Assembly (NCBI RefSeq): GCF_000420085.1
Contig: NZ_ATUG01000002.1
Span: forward strand, 2,232,001 to 2,296,000
Origin: Desulfospira joergensenii DSM 10085
Lineage (GTDB): Bacteria; Desulfobacterota; Desulfobacteria; Desulfobacterales; Desulfobacteraceae
Direction of reading: 5' to 3'
Length of the DNA: 64,000 nucleotides
Part shown: positions 61,026-64,000 of the stretch, piece after piece
Layout: each line of letters begins with the position of its first letter
How positions within the stretch are numbered: position 1 is the first letter of the stretch
Made by a program: the position numbers and the translations under genes
The notes under the pieces: model-generated
The model's database searches: none
Told to the model about the DNA's origin: nothing
The model's input: the letters and a program-made list of their open reading frames with translations, nothing else

Positions 61026-62423
61026 TCAGCTTTCCCTGTGGTTGGTGTCTGTACTCTTGGTATGCAATGCCGCTTTTTCTTGGCCGCTGTTCTTAAAATA
61101 TTGTCTTAAAATCATCTTCCCGTAGCTGCTGGCCCGGGTGCCGATATATTTACGATGGCCCACGACAATGGAAACGGCAAGGGATCTGCCCCCGGTCTTT
61201 GGTTTCCCAAATCCAGTAAACCAGTCGTATTTGACCGTATGCTCCTTATTGTACAAGGATCCTGTCTTTCCACCGATGACCAGTTTAGACAGAATACGAT
61301 CCCTGGAAATTCCCCTGAAGGCTTTTCGGGCGGTTCCCCTGGAAATGGTTTTTTCCATGAGAGAGATCATCTTTTCGGCACTGGCCGGCGCCATGCTGGT
61401 TTTATAGACTTCTTTTTTATGTTTGTAAATGACTTCTCCATCAAGGTTTTTTACCTGATCCACAATGGCCGGCATCAGGGATTTCCCTGAGTTGAGCACT
61501 GCGGTGACCATCATGGCTCCGAAAATGGGAGAGATCTTGGTGTCGGTGTTGAATCCGCAGCCCAGTTCTGCCAGGTAATAATCGTTTTCCCGGAGACGGA
61601 ACCGGCCCGATTCAAAATTGAGTTCGGAAACAGGGGTTTCATTGAATCCAAAGGCATGGGCATAGGCATTGAGTCTTTCCCTTCCCAGTACGTTTTTGCC
61701 CAGTTTGCCGAATACCGGGTTCACGGATTCGGCAAAGGCCTCGGCAAGGGTGGTTTTCACCGTGTATCTGTTCCGGGTTTCCTTTAACTGGCGTTTGTAA
61801 AGGGTATATTTGTTTCCGTTGAAATGGACCGGTGTCTGGGGGGTGTATCCCAGGGAGTCCATGGCTGCGGTGGCGGTAACGATTTTGAATATGGAGGCGG
61901 CGGGAAAGTCAGAGCTGAGGCAGGGGTTTGCCTTGGGATCGTCCAGATCAAATCCGGCCATGGCAATGATACCTCCGTCCCGGGCGTCCATGGCCACCAT
62001 GGCGATGCGCTGGGGCTTTCCCCGGGTCAGGGTCTTGAGCCGGTCCAGGGAATCGACCAGAAATTCCTGGAGATCCGGGTCCAGACTCGCCTTGATTTGT
62101 AACTTCTCGGCTCCTGCGCCGGCAGTGAAAATATCTTTTTTTGCATTGAGAAAATGGATATCTCCGATGAGCCGGCGGAGCTGCTGTTTGGATAAGACAT
62201 CTTTCCGGGGCATGGGTTTTTCAACGGAATGGGCGGGTTCCCGGGGGGAGTCAAACCGGTCTGCCGGCCAGTAAAAGACCAGAGCCCCCAGGCCGAGGAC
62301 CAGGAAAGCGGCAAGGGACAAAAACAGGGGCAGGGCCTTTACAAACATGAGCTTCTTCTTTTTTTTTAAAAGAAACTCAGCCTGATGCCTCTGCCAGGAA
62401 TTTTCTTTTTTAAAGGTGTACAA
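61026..62423 (-). CDS. Penicillin-binding protein, transpeptidase domain
   Basis: 465 residues: basic N-terminus, one membrane helix (about 28-51), then a periplasmic region and a transpeptidase domain with SxxK (Ser177-Ile-Phe-Lys180), SxN (Ser233-Val-Asn235) and KTG (GGKTGSLYN, about 395). No glycosyltransferase domain and no long class B N-terminal dimerisation region, so a small class B-like or PbpA-like enzyme. It shares the minus-strand row with metG and the GlmS-like gene. Confidence 0.88.
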   Translation of the reverse strand: MYTFKKENSWQRHQAEFLLKKKKKLMFVKALPLFLSLAAFLVLGLGALVFYWPADRFDSPREPAHSVEKPMPRKDVLSKQQLRRLIGDIHFLNAKKDIFTAGAGAEKLQIKASLDPDLQEFLVDSLDRLKTLTRGKPQRIAMVAMDARDGGIIAMAGFDLDDPKANPCLSSDFPAASIFKIVTATAAMDSLGYTPQTPVHFNGNKYTLYKRQLKETRNRYTVKTTLAEAFAESVNPVFGKLGKNVLGRERLNAYAHAFGFNETPVSELNFESGRFRLRENDYYLAELGCGFNTDTKISPIFGAMMVTAVLNSGKSLMPAIVDQVKNLDGEVIYKHKKEVYKTSMAPASAEKMISLMEKTISRGTARKAFRGISRDRILSKLVIGGKTGSLYNKEHTVKYDWFTGFGKPKTGGRSLAVSIVVGHRKYIGTRASSYGKMILRQYFKNSGQEKAALHTKSTDTNHRES

Positions 62424-62476
62424 ATCAAACTCTCAAGGAAACCGAAGGGTTATTCTGCGTAAAGGATTCTATCTTT

Positions 62477-64000
62477 TTATTTTACCGGGCATCCGTCAGG
62501 GGCTTTTTTGTCCGGTCCCGTGAGGATGAGTTCCTTTTTGCTCCCAGCGGCCAGGACCATTCCCTGGGAAACCTGACCCATGAGTTTGGCCTCCTTGAGA
62601 TTGGCCACCACAAGAACCTGTTTCCCCACAATGGTTTCCGGGGTATAATTTTTCGCGATGCCTGCGATGATCTGACGGGTTTCCGCGCCCAGGTCCACCA
62701 AAAGTTTGAGCAGTTTTTCGGATTTCTCCACGGGTTCCGCCTGGATTACCGTTCCGGTTCTCAGGTCGATTTTGGAAAAATCTTCAATGGTAATCTCATC
62801 CTTTAAGGCCGGTTTAAAGGGCTTTGCTGTCTTTTTTTCTTTTTTGTCCGGTTTGATCTCTATCCTGGGGAAGAGGATGGAAGGCTTTGAGAAACCAAGG
62901 CCGGTTTTTATCTGACCCCAGTCCATGATTTGGTCAAGGGGATAAAATCCCGGATCCGGAGGTTCAAGCCCCAGTGTCTCCTGCATTTTGGACGAGGTTT
63001 CCGGCATGACCGGATATATCAGGCATGAGACCACCCGTAAGCCCTCCATGAGGTTGTAGAGAACCGTTTCAAGCATGGGGCGCCGGGTTTCATCCTTGGC
63101 CAGGGCCCAGGGTTCCCGGGTGTCGATATACTTGTTCATCAGTCCGATAAAGGTCCATACGGCTGCCGTGCCGTTGTGGAACTCGCAATTGGCCATGGCC
63201 TGTCTGAAAGCTTCAATGGCGGTTCGGGCAGGGGATTCAAGGGAGAGGTCCGGATCCCGGGGTGTTAGATTTTCTTTTGAGAAACCTTGCTTGCAGTACC
63301 GGTTGGTCATGGTCAACACCCTTGAAAAGAGATTGCCCAGGTCATTGGCCAGATCGGAGTTGATCCTTGTTACGATAACGTCTTCGGTAAAATTGGCATC
63401 CTTGCCAAATACCATTTCCCGCATGAGAAAATACCGGAACGGGTCCACACCGAATTCCCGGGTAACCTCAAGGGGATCGGTCACGTTTCCGATGCTCTTG
63501 GACATTTTGCTGCCCCTGACGTTCCAGAATCCATGGACATTGAGCCCGTCGTAGATGTCAATGCCCGCGGCTTTGAGCATGATGGGCCAGTAGATGCCGT
63601 GGGGCTTGATAATATCCTTGGCCACAAAATGGCGGGCCGTGGGCCAGAATTTTTTGAATAAGTCGGAGTCGGGATAGCCCAGGGCTGAAATATAGTTGAC
63701 CAGGGCGTCAAACCAGACATAGGTGACATAATCTTCATCAAAGGGCAGGGTGATTCCCCAGGTAAGCCGGGTTTTGGGGCGGGAGATGCACAGGTCTTCC
63801 AGGGGTTCCTTTAAAAAAGAGAGTATTTCTTTTTTATATTGTTCCGGGCGGATGAAATCGGGATGGGTCTGGATATGGTCGATGAGCCAGTCCTGGTATT
63901 TGCTCATCCTGAAAAAATAATTGGATTCCCGGATAACTTCGGGCTCGGTTCCGTGATCCGGGCATTTGCCGTCAACCAATTCCCGTTCCTGGTAAAACCG
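62477..64000 (-). CDS. metG: Methionyl-tRNA synthetase, N-terminus cut by the right edge
   Basis: 508 codons are visible and the frame is open to the window end (reading in as RFYQERELVDGKCPDHG, the zinc-knuckle side of the CP domain). Visible are LTWGITLPFDEDYVTYVWFDALVNYISALGY, the KMSKS loop (GSKMSKSIGNVTDPL), the helical anticodon-binding domain (ANDLGNLFSRVLTM) and a C-terminal EMAPII-like tRNA-binding domain (KIDLRTGTVIQAEPVEKS). The missing part holds the HIGH motif. First known gene of the row leading into the penicillin-binding protein, 53 bases downstream. Confidence 0.96.
   Translation of the reverse strand, partial: RFYQERELVDGKCPDHGTEPEVIRESNYFFRMSKYQDWLIDHIQTHPDFIRPEQYKKEILSFLKEPLEDLCISRPKTRLTWGITLPFDEDYVTYVWFDALVNYISALGYPDSDLFKKFWPTARHFVAKDIIKPHGIYWPIMLKAAGIDIYDGLNVHGFWNVRGSKMSKSIGNVTDPLEVTREFGVDPFRYFLMREMVFGKDANFTEDVIVTRINSDLANDLGNLFSRVLTMTNRYCKQGFSKENLTPRDPDLSLESPARTAIEAFRQAMANCEFHNGTAAVWTFIGLMNKYIDTREPWALAKDETRRPMLETVLYNLMEGLRVVSCLIYPVMPETSSKMQETLGLEPPDPGFYPLDQIMDWGQIKTGLGFSKPSILFPRIEIKPDKKEKKTAKPFKPALKDEITIEDFSKIDLRTGTVIQAEPVEKSEKLLKLLVDLGAETRQIIAGIAKNYTPETIVGKQVLVVANLKEAKLMGQVSQGMVLAAGSKKELILTGPDKKAPDGCPVK

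Noticed and set aside
1..64000. CRISPR arrays, tRNA or rRNA genes, insertion sequences
   Set aside because: No regularly spaced repeats, no tRNA-like cloverleaf arms in the gaps, and no transposase or integrase motifs were found by reading; a tRNA or covariance-model scan was not possible here.

Overview
The window reads as chromosomal DNA of a moderately GC-rich, anaerobic, Gram-negative deltaproteobacterium, most likely a sulfate reducer of the Desulfobacterales. This is inferred from gene content and order: an arginine (phosphagen) kinase, an acyl-CoA dehydrogenase/ETF operon, a Bat/MoxR operon, a DUF4416-yicC-remA-gmk-rlmB block, LPS genes (waaA, msbA) and many PAS/sigma-54 type domains. 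No rRNA, tRNA, CRISPR array or intact transposon was seen.

Layout. 1-9.6 kb holds a truncated CbiM transporter gene, a PAS/GAF sigma-54 activator, queD, dnaJ, a UbiE-type methyltransferase, a small membrane exporter, and nadB with a coupled SH3 protein. 9.8-14 kb is an alcohol dehydrogenase - acyl-CoA dehydrogenase - etfB - etfA operon. 14.1-15.9 kb has a DUF2231 membrane protein and an arginine kinase overlapping a Cys-rich small gene. 16-25 kb has a TetR regulator and a full moxR-DUF58-DUF4381-batA-batB/C-batD/E operon with two gene fusions. 25-29.4 kb has a DJ-1 protein, gpsA, an EAL-domain pseudogene, and a secreted protein next to a CsgG-like lipoprotein, ending in a strong bidirectional terminator. 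29.5-35.5 kb has an aminotransferase, proA, proB and a U32 peptidase gene.

35.5-47.3 kb is the accessory part. A four-gene minus-strand operon encodes exported proteins (TPR; a ~1200-residue beta-sandwich/ankyrin protein; LamG+PDZ; a 2-TM protein). It lies between the intact U32 gene and a partial, internally deleted but almost identical copy of that gene in the same orientation, so the operon is bracketed by long direct repeats. Next comes an AT-rich island with a 2-TM/coiled protein and a GHKL ATPase fused to a PD-(D/E)xK nuclease, a good candidate for an uncharacterised defence gene.

47.3-64 kb returns to core genes: waaA diverging from msbA, then a Trm112-like protein, DUF4416, yicC, remA, gmk, rlmB and comF. 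A broken solute-binding protein gene and a QueG-like Fe-S protein follow. A minus-strand row closes the window: metG (cut by the right edge), a penicillin-binding protein, a 1,236-residue GlmS-like amidotransferase/SIS protein with its catalytic Cys about 45 residues in, and an MFS transporter 3 bp behind it.
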